Shown here: positions 1-12,420 of the stretch, piece after piece
Position numbering within the stretch: position 1 is the first letter of the stretch
Layout: each line of letters starts with the position of its first letter
Source of the DNA: Imbricaverruca yamaguchii
Lineage: Eukaryota; Arthropoda; Thecostraca; Neoverrucidae
Length of the DNA: 64,000 bases
Direction of reading: 5' to 3'
Assembly (NCBI GenBank): GCA_034440575.1
Contig: JAOTOL010001655.1
Coordinates: 4,373,001-4,437,000 of the forward strand
Made by a program: the position numbers and the translations under genes
The notes under the pieces: model-generated
What the model was told of the DNA's origin: nothing
The model's input: the letters and a program-made list of their open reading frames with translations, nothing else
The model's database searches: none

Positions 1-309
1 GAAGCATGTGTTGGAGAGGATGGGTCTGGCATAAGCACTTCGGTACTGATGCTTAATAATAATGTTGACATATTTATATTGGGCACCTTATAGTAGATTT
101 TGTGGCTTTGGGCAGAACTTGACATTTGTGGGAAACGACGTGGCCACAGCGCCAACCAAGCCTTTGTGGCGGTCGGTCGTCTTTGACTTTCTATATTTTC
201 TATATTTGCCACCGGGTTTAATAATATCATGTTGCATGTTGCATGCGATGCGCTTATCAGTATGCAATAGGTCACATGATATATCTGCCGCTTATGGGGT
301 ATCGTTGAA

Positions 310-440
310 AACTGGGAGGGGTGGGCGGATTGCTCCACCCCACCCCATACCCGGAAAACAGGAGGGATGGGTGAATTCTCCCTCCCCTCCGGTCAATAGG
401 AGGGACGGGCGGATTCCGCCTCCCTCCGGTGAACATGAGT
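310..440. repeat. Short degenerate GC-rich tandem repeat
   Basis: About three diverged copies of a unit of roughly 41 bp, each containing a GGAGGG-GGGCGGATT-like block followed by a CT-rich block. The frames through it show no protein character. Confidence 0.55.
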
Positions 441-597
441 TGTGAGCGGGTCCCCACTGGAACTTCCGTCTTCCGCAAACAGGTACTTGTGCCACAGAAC
501 GAGCGGTGATAAGTTGATCTCTTCGCTGTGGGATGTGAATCTGGGCGCACTGGGAGTGGTTGTCACCGCTACAGAGTGAGCATGTACTTCGGGGCCT

Positions 598-740
598 TCT
601 AGTCCGGTGCAGACAATGCAAAGCGTGCAGTCACCGCGGCCTCAGAAAATACACTTTTGCAATGTTTTTCTAGTCAGGTTCAGACAATACAGAGCGCATT
701 GTCACCACGACCTCAGAACATACACTGTTGTAATCCTCCT
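598..740. repeat. Two-copy tandem duplication, about 75 bp unit
   Basis: Two diverged copies in tandem. Each has a CAGACAAT block, then GTCACC, then CCTCAGAA, then ATACAC and TTG. A partial third copy may precede it near 555-597. No gene is visible in 1-997. Confidence 0.6.
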
Positions 741-997
741 CCAAGCACCGGTGCTAACGAAATAGCCATAGACTACTATCGACTGGAGAATTCGAAGAAG
801 TTCCCATGCCACGTCTGTCGCCATTAACCCCTGCCTTAACAAAGAGAGCAGCAAGCACTCCATTCATTGCTTAATAATTTTCGGAAAATATGTTGCGCTG
901 TATTGCTAATTTACATTTTGGATTGCTCGTTAATTGGCCACCGAATGGAGAATTCGTGTTTGGGTGTCTGAGTTCAATGGACGGGATTTATTTTCGA

Positions 998-1325
998 AGT
1001 GAGTCCGAATTCTTCTTTGGGTGGCCTTATGGGCCAGGGTCCTACGCTGAGCAGAACTTCTCGTGTGAACCTCGTCCCCACCACCCGATCCGGGAATTCT
1101 AGTTCAACGGCATAATTTTGACCGGGAGTCCCACCGTCGTTGCACAAACATGGAAGCTCCGGTAACTCGTCCCCCCCCCCCCTCCTCATCGGGGAAGTTG
1201 TCAATTGACCCTTCAGTCGGGGGTTAAGCGTGAGCACGTGAAGCGATTGTAACCCTGTCTCGCCAGGAGTGGGGACACAGATACGGGTCAGCGCTCTAAT
1301 CACTGAGCTACCGAGGCGGTGATAA
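998..1325 (-). mobile_element. tRNA-derived SINE, family C, copy 1
   Basis: Read on the minus strand, the element opens near 1322 with a tRNA-like A box (GGTAGCTCAGTG) and runs for about 325 bp. The body matches the minus-strand element at about 31388-31712. Shared blocks include the GAATTC region, GGTGGTGGGG, GGTTCAC, a CTGCT-AGC block, a GG-CCATAA block and a final AATTCGGA block. Two diverged copies in one orientation with a shared head and tail define a dispersed family. That it is a Pol III-derived SINE is inferred from the head; I did not find clear target-site duplications. Confidence 0.7.
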
Positions 1326-1555
1326 AATCAGTGTTATCGTGTCGTCCTGCAAGACCAGTTATAAATCACCCACACCATCATTCAATATAATACTAGTGGT
1401 CGAAGGCAAAACATACTGGATTAGGGCGCACGATATACTTAGGGGCACACAGGATAGCATTAGTATTTCATGTAAAAACTTGTGTATATTATACTACGTG
1501 GATTTTGCTTTTTCGGCATGGCATGAAGTACTACATACTGTTATGGGCACTCGTC

Positions 1556-1712
1556 GTTAGTTAGTTATTTGAGTTTAAGTGCGCTTCGACCAAAACGTGA
1601 TCATTTACCGCCCATTATGGGTACTCGTCATGAAATCGAAACAAAACACTCATAAGCACTCAGCATTGAAAATTTTGATTAGGGGCACTCGTCATCAAAT
1701 CAAAATTATCAA
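1556..1712. repeat. Dispersed motif and degenerate GGGCACTCGTC repeat
   Basis: Contains a GTTAGTTATTTGAGTTTAAG block that recurs in variant form near 23009, 38203 and 56032. Around it are three diverged copies of a G-GCACTCGTC...AAATC unit. It is probably the edge of an old dispersed element. No gene is recognised from 1326 to 2470. Confidence 0.45.
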
Positions 1713-2469
1713 TGATAAGTATTTAGAAGCTACAATTAGCAGAGCTACTTTGTAGTGTTCTCTGTTGTTCGAACATCACATACCTCACGATAGGCTACAC
1801 CCGACCTGGCAATGCACAACTACCTATTATGCTTTGATTACAGCGTATCGGTCTTTTTAATAGCTCTCAAGTCAGACTGACCGAGGGAGTTTGGCCGAGT
1901 GAGTAGAGGGTGTGTGGAGTGCGCACCAAACAGTCGCTACGATAACAAATGCTGCAATATATGCCGTGTGAACCAACCAACAGAATATGGAACTGAATAT
2001 TGTCTGAGATAATCCACGATATTCCGCAGGATCGTGAGCATTGCTCCCCAACAGTCAAGGCGGCACGATGCAAAACAGAAATTGATTTCTGATGCGATCG
2101 TCTTCTACCAATTCATCACCACATGAGGGAAAATGAAGCCATTCTAGTTGGGCCGTGGCCGCCGGTGTTTTCGTCAAGTACTTGTGGTTGATGTGACCTA
2201 AATGTTTCATACCGCATGGGTGCGGGCCAAATCGTCCGTTAACGATGTTTCGGAATTCGGCCTAATCCATAATGCATGAGAGCGGGAACGGTTGTGAGTC
2301 CTCTGACCGCGCGTGGCAGCGCGTCCGTCGGCGAGGCGTTCACACTCGTGCGAGGAATCGGCAGCCCGCAGCATCTGGCCAGCATTTCCGGCGGCTCTGC
2401 ACGGCTGGATCGGTGAGCCTGCGCGCCCCTCGTTCATCCTCTCGTCTGCGCCCGCATTCGTGCTGTGAC

Positions 2470-3450
2470 GACGGCGGCGGCGGCGCCAAGAGTGGAGGTG
2501 CCGGTGGCGGCGGCGGTGGTGGAGTCCAGAAAGGCAGCGGCGGTGGTGAAGTCCAGAGAGAAGGCGGCGGCAGTGGTGGAGTCCAGAGAGGCGGCGGCGG
2601 CAGTGGTGGAGTCCAGAGCGGAGGCGGCGGCGGCAGTGGCGGAGTCCAGAGCGGAGGCGGCGGCGGCAGTGACGGAGTCCAGAGAGGAGGCGGCGGCGGC
2701 AGTGACGGAGTCCAGAGCGGAGTCGGCGGCGGCAGTGGTGGAGTCCAGAGAGGAGGCGGCGGCAGTGGCGGAGCCGAGAGAGGAGGCGGCGGCGGCAGTG
2801 GCGGAGTCCAGAGCGGAGTCGGCGGCGGCAGTGGCGGAGTCCAGAGAGGCGGCGGCGGTGGTGGAGTCCAGAGAGGCGGCGGCAGTGGTGGAGTCCAGAG
2901 AGGCGGCGGCGGCAGTGGTGGAGTCCAGAGAGGCGGCGGCGGCAGTGGTGGAGTCCAGAGAGGCGGCGGCGGCAGTGGCGGAGTCCAGAGGCGGCGGCGG
3001 CAGTGGCGGAGTCCGGGGGAGTCGGCGGCGGCAGTGGTGGAGTCCAGAGAGGCGGCGGCGGCAGTGGTGGAGTCCAGAGAGGAGGCGGCGCGGCAGTGGT
3101 GGAGTCCAGAGAGGTGGCGGCGGCGGTGAAGTCCAGAGAGGCGGCGGCGGCAGTGGCGGAGTCCAGAGCGGAGTCTGCGGCGGCAGTGAGCGGAGTCAGG
3201 GCGGTCGGCGGCGGTGGTGGAGTCAGAGAGGCGGCGGCGGCAGTGGCGGAGTCCAGAGGAGGCGGCGGCGGCAGTGGCGGAGCCGAGAGAGGAGGCGGCG
3301 GCGGCAGTGGTGGAGTCCAGAGAGGCGGCGGCGGCAGTGACGGAGCCGAGAGAGGCGGCGGCAGTGGTGGAGTCGAGAGAGGAGGCGGTGGCAGTGGCGG
3401 AGTCCAGAGAGGCGGCGGCGGTGACGGAGCCGAGAGAGGAGGCGGCGGCC
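2470..3450. repeat. GC-rich 33-bp minisatellite, about 30 copies
   Basis: The unit reads as GGAGTCCAGAGA followed by GGCGGCGGCGGCAGTGGT-type sequence. The length is mostly 33 bp, a multiple of three, so long frames stay open on both strands, giving Gly/Ser/Val/Gln-rich, Ala/Val/Glu-rich or Pro/Ser/Thr-rich chains. Units vary by whole GGC triplets. Equal openness in several frames argues that frame is maintained by unit length and lack of AT, not by selection for a protein. No start or splice context stands out. Confidence 0.85.
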
Positions 3451-4600
3451 GGCCACCGACGCGCTGTCGGCGCGGCGCAGAGGCGGAGACTGCAGTTCGA
3501 CACACGCGCCTAACACCAGCCGGGCTGAGACTTGAGCTCGGCACACGCACCTAACACCGACCGGAGACTTCGACGCGCGCCGACGCCAGGTCGGCCGGGT
3601 GACGGCCCCGCTGGCGGTCGCGCCGTGTCGCCTGTCGGCCGCGGTCGGCCGCGTGGTCACACCAAGGACAGAACGCGCTGCCGGCGTGTCGCCGCCGGAC
3701 GGTGAGACGACGTGCCGTGGTGGGCGAACGACGTGCGGTGATCTCGCGGCTGTCAGCGGCACGGCCAGCTCGAGAATTGGCCGAACAGAAGCTGCAGCCA
3801 CAGGCAGGTAAGGGCGACTGCTGTGAGCCGCTGACACCCGCTTCAGGGACATGCATCGCACGTGCTTCGTGAGCTCGGCGCACTCGTTGTGGTCGTTTGG
3901 AATCCACACAGCTGTTGCAGTTGGATCGTCCTTGCTCTCTGCATTTAATTTCTTTGATTGTTGCGATGCATAGTGCGAGAATCATGCACTCATCTCGCAG
4001 CGTTCACTTGTTCACTTACTGCGCCGCGGGCGGATGGTGGATATGTGTTAGTGCGGGACTCCACCGTGCAGCCCGAGAAAGCTCTCGTCACCCAGGCTAC
4101 GAAAGCCATGGAGACCAGACGCTGGCCGATCGACTGGCTAACTGAGAGACTTGGGAGATGACGTCACAGCAGGCGTGATGACGTCTCGCGCATGCTGAGC
4201 ACACGCCAGCTGGCTGTCGCCGACCGACGGGACGGTGACGGATAGTGGTGCGCCGCCATGTCGGGGGACGGAGGTGTGAAGCTGGTAGTGTGAGTGACGA
4301 AAATTGTCCCAGATATAAGCTACCGTGGCCGATGCTACTTCACTCCCCACTGCTCGGCTCCTCCCCAAGTACACTTCCACCGTTATCTTCGCCCAATGTG
4401 GGGTCATGGTCAGACATGTATTATGAAGTGATAATCATCTTCGCGCTTCATAAATGGATGGTACACGCCGGCGTCACGGTGGTGACGTGAGACTGCTTTC
4501 CGTGTCATCGCCCACCTGGTGTTGGGAGTGATACCAATGGAGGACCACCAGCGTCAAGCTGCTGGCATGAAGCTCATGCCCTGATGCTCATGCCTCATGC
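3451..4600. other. No gene recognised; GC-rich then mixed DNA
   Basis: The first 400 bases are very GC- and CpG-rich and continue the composition of the adjacent array. The rest is mixed composition. I see no exon with convincing codon use and splice sites. Confidence 0.5.
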
Positions 4601-4619
4601 CCTGGTGTCAAAATCTAAT

Positions 4620-4775
4620 GAACTGGGTCAGATATCCCGCTGACTAGTCATGTATCTCTCGACCTTGGGTCAGATATTTCGTGATACGAGACCAGATATC
4701 TAGTGACCTGGACCAAATACTTCGTGGCCGAGGGTCTGATGTCTCGTGACCTGGGGGTAGATATCTCCTAGCCAT
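4620..4775. repeat. Degenerate tandem repeat, about 30 bp unit
   Basis: Four to five diverged copies of a unit with a GGGTCAGATAT block followed by a TCGTGACC-like block. It is an old, decayed minisatellite. Confidence 0.5.
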
Positions 4776-5689
4776 TGAACAAACACATCAGAGCGAAATG
4801 CATGTAATCTTAAGCATCTTCGAAAACGAAGTGCGCTGCGACAGTGACATGACCAAACCACGATCAAAAGAATTTGAAACGGAATTACCCTTTCTGACAT
4901 GATTCAGAGGTCTTATGGAATTGAAACAAATACTTCTTCACGATAGCAAGTAATTCCTTCACAAAGAGGAATCAAAACTGAGTCACTTGCCATCAGATGT
5001 CCCACAACACACTGAGACATGCCACGGCACACCGGCTGGAGTGCATGCAAAAATGCGCGACCAGAAAGCTGATTATTGGTGGCTCGGGACAGTCCTCTGG
5101 AGTAGGAATCTCTGTTACATCAGTGGCCGTTACAAATCCCGCGAAGCCCTGTATGGACCATGCGACAACGAAAACCACATCGGTGCGGAAGAGCTTATCC
5201 CTAAAGCTGGCTGACCCACTCTCGCGCCTACTGCTGCCACACGCCCTTCGTTCCGGATGGCTCAGGCAGCTCAGGCTGTGGCGATAGCCGACTGGGCGCT
5301 AGCTTTTGACGTGCTCAGCCACCCGTGAAGGTGTCCATCACCTGTCACGTGGGCGCCGGCGCGACCGACTCGCCCGGTCGGCTTGATCCGGTTTTCACTC
5401 GCATCCACGCACTCCCGACACACTCACTTCATGACGTCAGTGCCGTCGGCGTTGGTGCTGCCATCAGCAACGGACCGACAAAGCATCATTGTACATCGCG
5501 CATCACGTCTGCTGCATGCAGAGGTGGGCCAAAAGGTACGAAGGAACTGTGTACAGCTTAGAAGTCGTCGGCTGTTTTAAGTCGATTCTTTCCAACCAAT
5601 GTTAGTGGTGTCGGCGCTAAGCTCGTCCGAAGTGGAGAAAGGGGCGCTATCTCATCTGGCCTCCACCCCCGGTTCCCACGGGAGCATTC

Positions 5690-5930
5690 ATATTGTCCAA
5701 GGTTCATCTAGTACCAAAGTTCATAACGTCCAAAGCTCACAACGTACGAGGATCATAACGTTCAAATGCGAAATAGTCCAAAAAAGTCCAATATGTTTCG
5801 GATAGGGGGATTTCATAACGTCCAGATTTCATAACGTCCAAGGATCACAACTTCCAAAACAGGCTTCAGGGGGAGCGTTCAAAACGTCCTAGATATCTTT
5901 AGTACCAAAGTTCATAATGTCAAAAAAAAG
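5690..5930. repeat. Degenerate TTCATAACGTCCAAAG repeat
   Basis: At least eight diverged occurrences of a 16-20 bp motif centred on CATAACGTCC, unevenly spaced. The core also appears as AAAACGTCC and CATAATGTC. It looks like a decayed low-copy satellite. The flanks 4776-5689 and 5931-7060 show no recognisable gene. Confidence 0.6.
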
Positions 5931-7060
5931 TTCTTAAATTCTCCGCTAGAGGAGCCAGCGGAACCCTGGCAGTGAAATCGTGCGGCTTTGTCTCCGTTTT
6001 CTGTCAACAGGTGGTGGCAGCGTGCGGTTATTATCGCATGGCATCTCGCAAATGTGCCACCAAATGTGGTCTGTTGGTTTCTTCAGGTGTGCATTCTGAA
6101 ATATTGTACAGTTCCTCCACGGGACGAATGCATTTCTTCAGAGGGTCGCCTTCGGATGGAAAATTAGTTGAGCGTGAGCAGGGGCTGCGATCGGGAATAC
6201 CGAGGAGAATCTCTTCTTCCGATGGCTCGAAAATCCGTTCTAAGGGGGTGGGGGAGGGTCCTTCCAGGTCGGAACAGCGCCACCTTACTCTGGGGAGCGA
6301 GGGTAAAGACTGCCGCGGGATGCTGGGGAATGTATCGGGACGTCGTCGCTTATCACTTATCAGCTACCTGGACGGTCCCCAATGGCGGAACTTTTGACTT
6401 CAACCTTGAGGGGTGCAGCTCACCGACGCGCCGGGCCGGGCATCGTAGCAAGCGATGGGGCGTAAGTTTGAATGCATACAGTTCAGTTTAGTGAACACAT
6501 AGCAAAATATATTGGGCGATACTTTCCATTCGAATCCCATCGAGCACATGTATTCTTGATGTATAAAAGCTCAGAAATATACTTTATTCCCATATCCTTA
6601 TTTTCCTCACGTTATTCACAATAGATAACCTCACGGCTTAAGAGAAAATGCACATAAATTGTCCTGTGCGCTGCAAGAAAAATGAAAACACAGGAGGTAA
6701 TGCCCAAATAGAGAGAGCAAACTGGACATATTTCGCCCGGATATGGTGAATACTCGACTAGAATCTGATTGCAATGGTTCTTGTTCACTCTGGTGGAGCA
6801 TTATTGCGATGCGCGGATCCAGGTTGCAGGGCGGGATGATATGATGCAAAAAGATGCCTTTTATCTGATCGTATTTACAAGAAACAGCCGTTCACCTATG
6901 TCAACTCCTCGTTGTGATGTCGTATTCCCGCCATTCAGCGGGAAATATTTCTGATTGCATGAAATGCATCCATGCAACAACGGCTTCACGGTTATTTGAG
7001 GTACTTTATACTCGTTTTAACAACATGACTTCACTATATTTGCTCAAATTGCAAGTGTCA

Positions 7061-7305
7061 AGCAAGTTCTGCGACCTGTTTTTCCTATTGTGACGTTCTT
7101 AGTCACCACCAAAGCCTCGGCGCATCATCAATTTAAATTGCTTTATATATTTAACTCTATTTTCTGGCGACTGTGTATGGAATATCTCTCCTGTGTCATG
7201 ATCAGGCCAAAACGTTTCACTTTTCGCTCGAAAGATCTGGGCAGCCTGGAGCTTTGCCTGCGGCCCCATACCACTTCCCCGTTGAAAAGACAAACACGCA
7301 GCGAA
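7061..7305 (+). repeat. Dispersed repeat D, copy 1
   Basis: About 245 bp that returns in inverted orientation at 10647-10887. It starts AGCAAGTTCTGCGACC, contains TGACGTTCTTAGTCACCACC and a GCCAAAACGTTTCACTTTTC block, and ends near GTTGAAAAG. By eye the copies are roughly 85 percent identical. No tRNA head or coding domain is visible, so the class is unknown. It could be the end of a larger DNA transposon or an LTR fragment. Confidence 0.7.
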
Positions 7306-7914
7306 GGGTTAACAACCAATATTCAATATGTGAGGACCAACGACAGGCGATGCATGCACCGACATGAAACACATGCTGCCACATGAACAAGTGACTTCAT
7401 TCGTGATCGAAGTGCCACACAGTACATACTACTGTGGGCGTAAAGCGACACAAAATCGGCTAAATCCCACGGTACTTCCACTGAATTATCAAATCCAGCT
7501 GCAACAGCAATAAAAATTGTCTGGATGAGTTTCAGCTGGCCTGACAGCCGGCTCGATGCACTTCATAACGGCGCTCCTTCCAGGCAGTCGGTGTTACTCT
7601 GTCAGGCTCCCGTTGAAGTAAAAAGCACACGAACCTCTAAATGGAACAACCTGCGAGCCAACGAACGGATTATCTTCATAATTCCGCGCTGATCGAAAGT
7701 CACGTGTATGGTGTCATAAATGACTATTTGGAAAGTTTCGACGACCACAGACTTACTCATCTGGTTGCACGCTACGCTTCACGCCAAAAAGTTCTTACCA
7801 GCTCCGGCTGAAATATGCCAAGGCTAAGCATCCGCCAAGGTTACGCCGGCTGCAACGGTAGTTGCCGGCGTGGGAACAGTTCCCACGCCTCAATCAATGG
7901 AGCGTTGATGGCGT

Positions 7915-8350
7915 TGCGCAACTGAGACCCTCCCCTACCCCGCCTCACCTTCCCCGCAGCTGAGACCTTCCTCTATCCCGCATCACCTTCCCAGCAGCTG
8001 AGGCCTTATCCTACCCCGCCTCACCTTTCCCGCAGTTGAGACCGTCCCCTACCCCACCTCATCTTCCTCGCACTTGAGACATTCTCCTACCCCGCCTCAC
8101 CTTCTCTGTAGCTGAGACCTTCCCGTACTCCACCTCACCTTCCTCCCAGTTGAGACCTTCTCCTACCCCGCCTCACCTTCCCCGCAGCTGAGACCTTCTC
8201 CTACCCCGCCTCACCTTCCCCGCAGCTGAGACCTTCCCCTATCCTGCATCACCTTCCCAGCAGCTGAGACCTTATCCTACCCCGCCTCACCTTTCCCGCA
8301 GTTGAGACCTTCCCCTACACCGCCTTCCCCCTCCGCAGCTGAGACCCTTC
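7915..8350. repeat. CT-rich minisatellite, about 39 bp unit
   Basis: About eleven copies of a unit with GAGACC, TTCCCCTACCCC, GCCTCACCTTCC and CGCAGCT blocks. The CAGCTGAG junction is well kept. No protein is supported. A small 10-bp inverted repeat (GGCGTGGGAA / TTCCCACGCC) lies just upstream near 7868-7890. Confidence 0.85.
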
Positions 8351-9361
8351 CCTGCCCTAGGGTCCTGAGTGTTAGTCTACCTTACAGAAAATAATAAACA
8401 GATAAATAAAATAAAATATAGCGCATTTCGATACACTGGAATCCAGGTCACGTTTTGGTGTTTCTATGCGATCTAGGAAGAGTTAGCTGGATTTGAGGCG
8501 CACTGGCAACGATGATCATTTAGCGCCAGAAGCGCGAAGTGAGTTCTGGTGTTCGAAGTCAGTAGGTGTGAACAGCGTCAGAGTAACTATGAAACGTGCT
8601 TGCACTGCCATGGATCGATATCTATTTGGCTCTACGACATACCAAGATCATGTTCAGATTGCAATTTAGTTCTCACTATAAGTGTTCTTGACAATGTCCA
8701 TTCGGAAGCTGGAAATTATCTCAGTTGCCTCAATATTTACTTTGAAGCTACCAGGAAACTGGTGCCGCACATGGCGATAAGCATGCTGCTGCTCATGTTG
8801 CAGCATAACCATGCTGCTGCTACTTCGCTTGAGACGGTAGGCGTGCCCACGTAAGCTAAGGATAAGGGATGATAACTCCGCATGATCTCACCAGCATTTG
8901 GCTGCTGGCACTCAAAGGCTGCAAATTAAACTCAACACAGTGCTTATACGATGACCGAATCTCAAAATGACATGGCAGTGTACGGTAAAAAACCTTAAAG
9001 CTACTTTGGTGGCGTTGTTGATGCTTCGTAAAAGTATAGCTAAGATGCCCACACAGGATATATTGTAATGTAAGACGAGCATCCAAGACGAACTGAACAT
9101 GTCCTTGTTGGTGTCACACGGCCAAATTACAAATGTTTGCAAGCGATGCCGTTCCACCGTGGGAACGACCCGCCACGTGACAGGCCACACATGTTCTCAC
9201 TGCCCAGATGGAGTTGAGCACCAGTTCCAGAGCCTTAATTCTGCTGAGACAACTGTCTGCCCGTCCGCGCCTGCAACCTGACACGGCCGTTACCGCTGTC
9301 CACACGTCCACGGCGATCCGCGGGCCTGACGTCAACATGACCGATTACTGTCGCGCCGGCC
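8351..9361. other. No gene recognised
   Basis: Mixed-composition DNA without repeats I can align elsewhere and without a convincing exon. The short open frames here lack codon bias or motifs. Confidence 0.5.
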
Positions 9362-9862
9362 GTGCCGCCCACGGTCCCGGTCTTCACCACAACGCTGCCC
9401 ATGGTCCCGCTCTGCCCCTGGTCCCGCTCTGCCCCACAACGCTGCCCATGGTCCCGCTCTGCCCCTGGTCCCGCTCTGCCCCACAACGCTGCCCATGGTC
9501 CCGGTCTGCCCCACAACGCTGCCCATGGTCCCGCTCTGCCCCACAACGCTGCCCGTGGTCCCGCTCTGCCCCACAACGCTGCCCATGGTCCCGGTCTGCG
9601 CCTCAGCGCTGCCTATGGTCCCGGTCTGTCCCACAACGCTGCCCATGGTCCCGCTCTGCCCCACAACGCTGCTTCCCTATGGTCCCGCTCTGCCCCACAA
9701 CGCTGCCCGTGGTCCCGGTCTTCCAACACAACGCTGCCCATGGTCCCGCTCTGCCCCTGGTCCCGCTCTGCCCCACAACGCTGCCCATGGTCCCGCTCTG
9801 CCCCTCAACGCTGCCCATGGTCTCGGTCTGCGCCTTCAGCGCTGCCTATGGTCCCGGTCTGC
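9362..9862. repeat. 30-bp minisatellite, about 16 copies
   Basis: The unit consists of CCCATGGTCCCGCTCTGCCC plus CACAACGCTG. Shortened units lacking the CACAACGCTG part occur several times. Because 30 is a multiple of three, both strands show open frames with Pro/Leu/Ser-rich or Gly/Thr/Ser-rich chains; these are by-products. One copy carries a small insertion near 9672, which breaks the register. Confidence 0.9.
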
Positions 9863-10646
9863 AGTAGGGTACGAAAGGTGCCCCTTCGGAGGAATTGCGT
9901 CCCTCCAGAGCAAAGGTGCCCTCACCACCCCACTGATCCACCCGGATTAACATTTCTGGATTCGCGCCTGAGCGGAAAGCACGGTCCGGCAAAATAATGC
10001 AATAATACATGTATAACAATGAACTATGTATACAAGAAGCATACGCATAAGTATGTGAGCATAATATGCCATTCATGACACATATTATCTACCATCAACG
10101 CTGTGGTATTGTAGCGAAATTAACTTGTGACGCTCATAAGCTAGGAAACCCGCCGCATAATTCCAGCCACACCTGACCTCTCGACTTGTTCCGCCTTACC
10201 GCGTCCCGTCAAGGATCCAGCCGCTAAGACAAGGCCTGCACCCGTCGGACGGCGCCGGCCCGGCTCCCACGTGGGTAGATCACTCCGCGGGACGCGGCTG
10301 ACGCGGTAGCTGGCCTTGCATAGTCAGATGCTGTCCGGGCCACCGGCCGGCACGCGCTATGCCGTCACCGTGTAACATGGCACTGCACTTCTGCCGGGCT
10401 GCGCGCACCCGTTGCACATGGCGGCTGCGGCTGAGCGAGGTCGCTGACCGAGCCCCTGCCTCCGCGGTGTGGGTGCGGGGGTGGGTGTTTTCGGACGGGC
10501 CAGGCCAGAGTCGGGGGCGTGACCCGAGCAGCGCGCGTCTGTCACCGACCGCGGCAGACGAAGCCGAGCGGAGGGGTACTTGGACAGTTCACTGCCGTTG
10601 TGCCGAGAAATATGGTGTAGAGAAATGTGTGTGTAGAGAAATAGGG
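9863..10646. other. No gene recognised
   Basis: The first part is AT-richer and resembles ordinary intergenic DNA. From about 10190 to 10570 it is GC-rich. No exon with convincing borders is seen. Confidence 0.45.
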
Positions 10647-10887
10647 CGCTACGCATTTGCCTTTTCAACGGGGAAGTGGTAAGGGCCGCAGGCAAAGCTC
10701 CAGGCTGCCCAGACCTTTCAAACGAAAAGTGAAACGTTTTGGCCTGATTATGACATAGGAGTGGTATTTCCATACACAGTCACCGGAAAATAGTAAAATA
10801 TATAAAGCAAGTTACATTGATGATTAGCCGAGGCTTTGGTGGTGACTAAGAACGTCACAATAGGAAAAACCGGTCGCAGAACTTGCT
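10647..10887 (-). repeat. Dispersed repeat D, copy 2 (inverted)
   Basis: Inverted partner of 7061-7305. On the minus strand it runs from AGCAAGTTCTGCGACC to GTTGAAAAGG. The two copies bracket about 3.3 kb that includes the 39-bp and 30-bp arrays. Confidence 0.7.
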
Positions 10888-12108
10888 GAAGCACGAACTG
10901 TTGAAAGACACGAGTCGGGATCTGCCAAAGCCTTTGCTGGACATGTTGTACAGCAAGCTGTCGCCGGTTGCCGCTCACAAGCCTGGTCAGCAGACGGGCA
11001 ACTAACGGATATTGCACGTCCGAGCAAATTGTCGCGGAGCGAGATCCACCCGAGACTATCGGAGCCACGAGATCAGAATTCTCCTCAGATATTGTCCGAT
11101 AATCTGAGCCGCCGAAGAGCGTCTTCGGCGGCCAGCCAACTTTGGATGAGTTTAATATTCACCTTACGGCAGTGGAATTCTCTTTCATTTTCATAACGTG
11201 GCACCTTGACAAGGGACACGTCGATTTACGAAAAGGGCTCTCAGTGTAGGCTTTTCCGGGGCATTGGGTTTACCCAGTGTCCGGCGCTAGGGGCATGCAA
11301 GGAAACTATTTTTTGCAGACTATTGAGCAGAGCTACACACAATTTTCGTTAGTGATAAGACTTATCCTGACCATATCCGTAGCCAGGCCGGGGCACTCTG
11401 GGCCGCCACTAGCCATCCCACTCCTCCCGCCAGCAATGCTTACCCTGACCATGACTGTAGCCCGCCAGAGGTACTGTGGGCTGCCAATAGTCCCCCCCCC
11501 CCTCCCACCGACAAGCCATGCGCCCCTATTACCTGAACATTGCGCCTATTGGGATGTGCACTGGACAAATTTGGTCAGAAGAAGTTTCTGCTCCCCGACG
11601 ATTTCGACTGGCTTCAGGGCAGGGGAAATCCCGAAAAACTATCCATTTCGGCTGTAGCGAGCCGTAACAGTGTGGAATCCGCCATATAAGCGATATAATA
11701 CGTGGCGCGTAAGTACTCGCCTGTATACCGCTTCAACACGAGCTGACAGCATTTAATCTTGAGCTTGCTCTTGGGAAATGCGACACCAGTAAGAGAAGAC
11801 TCCTGGGAAATCCAGTGTGACGTCGGCAGTAGCGTTGGCCACTTTCCAGTCGCGGGATATACGGCGCGGACTCGGCGACGGCGCGAGTCGGCCTGAGCGC
11901 GGTGTGGCGAGGCTTCAGCGTGCACCGCAGCACGGTGACGGCCGGCCCTGCCCTCTGCGGCAGGGACACCGCACGGCCATCACCGGCGGAACATCCTGCG
12001 GAGCTGGAATTCCCGCTCCGGTCCGCGATCGACGTCACCTGACGTGGTCCGGTGACGTCACTGCCACTGAATACCTGCTGTCCTGTGATCAACGCGAGCA
12101 GACCCAGA
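10888..12108. other. No gene recognised
   Basis: Unique-looking DNA. A homopolymer C run lies near 11492. The stretch from about 11850 to 12108 is GC-rich and runs into the 44-bp array in an open frame ending in residues CDQREQTQRRKIDQ, followed by GTGCAG. This could be an exon end with a donor, but there is no other support. Confidence 0.4.
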
Positions 12109-12420
12109 GAAGGAAAATCGACCAGGTGCAGACGAGAAACAGACGAAGAACGGAAGGAGAATCGACCAGGTGCAGACGAGAAACAGACGAAGAACGGAAG
12201 GAGAATCGACCAGGTGCAGACGAGAAACAGACGAAGAACGGAAGGAGAATCGACCAGGTGCAGACGAGAAACAGACGAAGAACGGAAGGAGAATCGACCA
12301 GGTGCAGACGAGAAACAGACGAAGAACGGAAGGAGAAGCGACCAGGTGCAGACGAGAAACAGACGAAGAACGGAAGGAGAATCGACCAGGTGCAGACGAG
12401 AACAGACGAAGAACGAAAAC
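12109..12420. repeat. 44-bp minisatellite, 7 copies
   Basis: Seven nearly identical copies of a unit with GACCAGGTGCAGACGAG, AAACAGACGAAGAAC and GGAAGGAGAATC blocks. The last copy is shortened. The high identity suggests recent expansion. Each unit contains CAG/GTGCAG, which resembles a splice donor. Confidence 0.9.

Noticed and set aside
2207..3909. Pro-rich and Gly-rich long frames around the 33-bp array
   Set aside because: Same reasoning: open in several frames, low complexity, no borders or recognisable flanks.
5325..5580. Small exon near 5.3-5.6 kb
   Set aside because: Two overlapping frames are equally open, and neither has codon bias, motif or donor/acceptor pairing.
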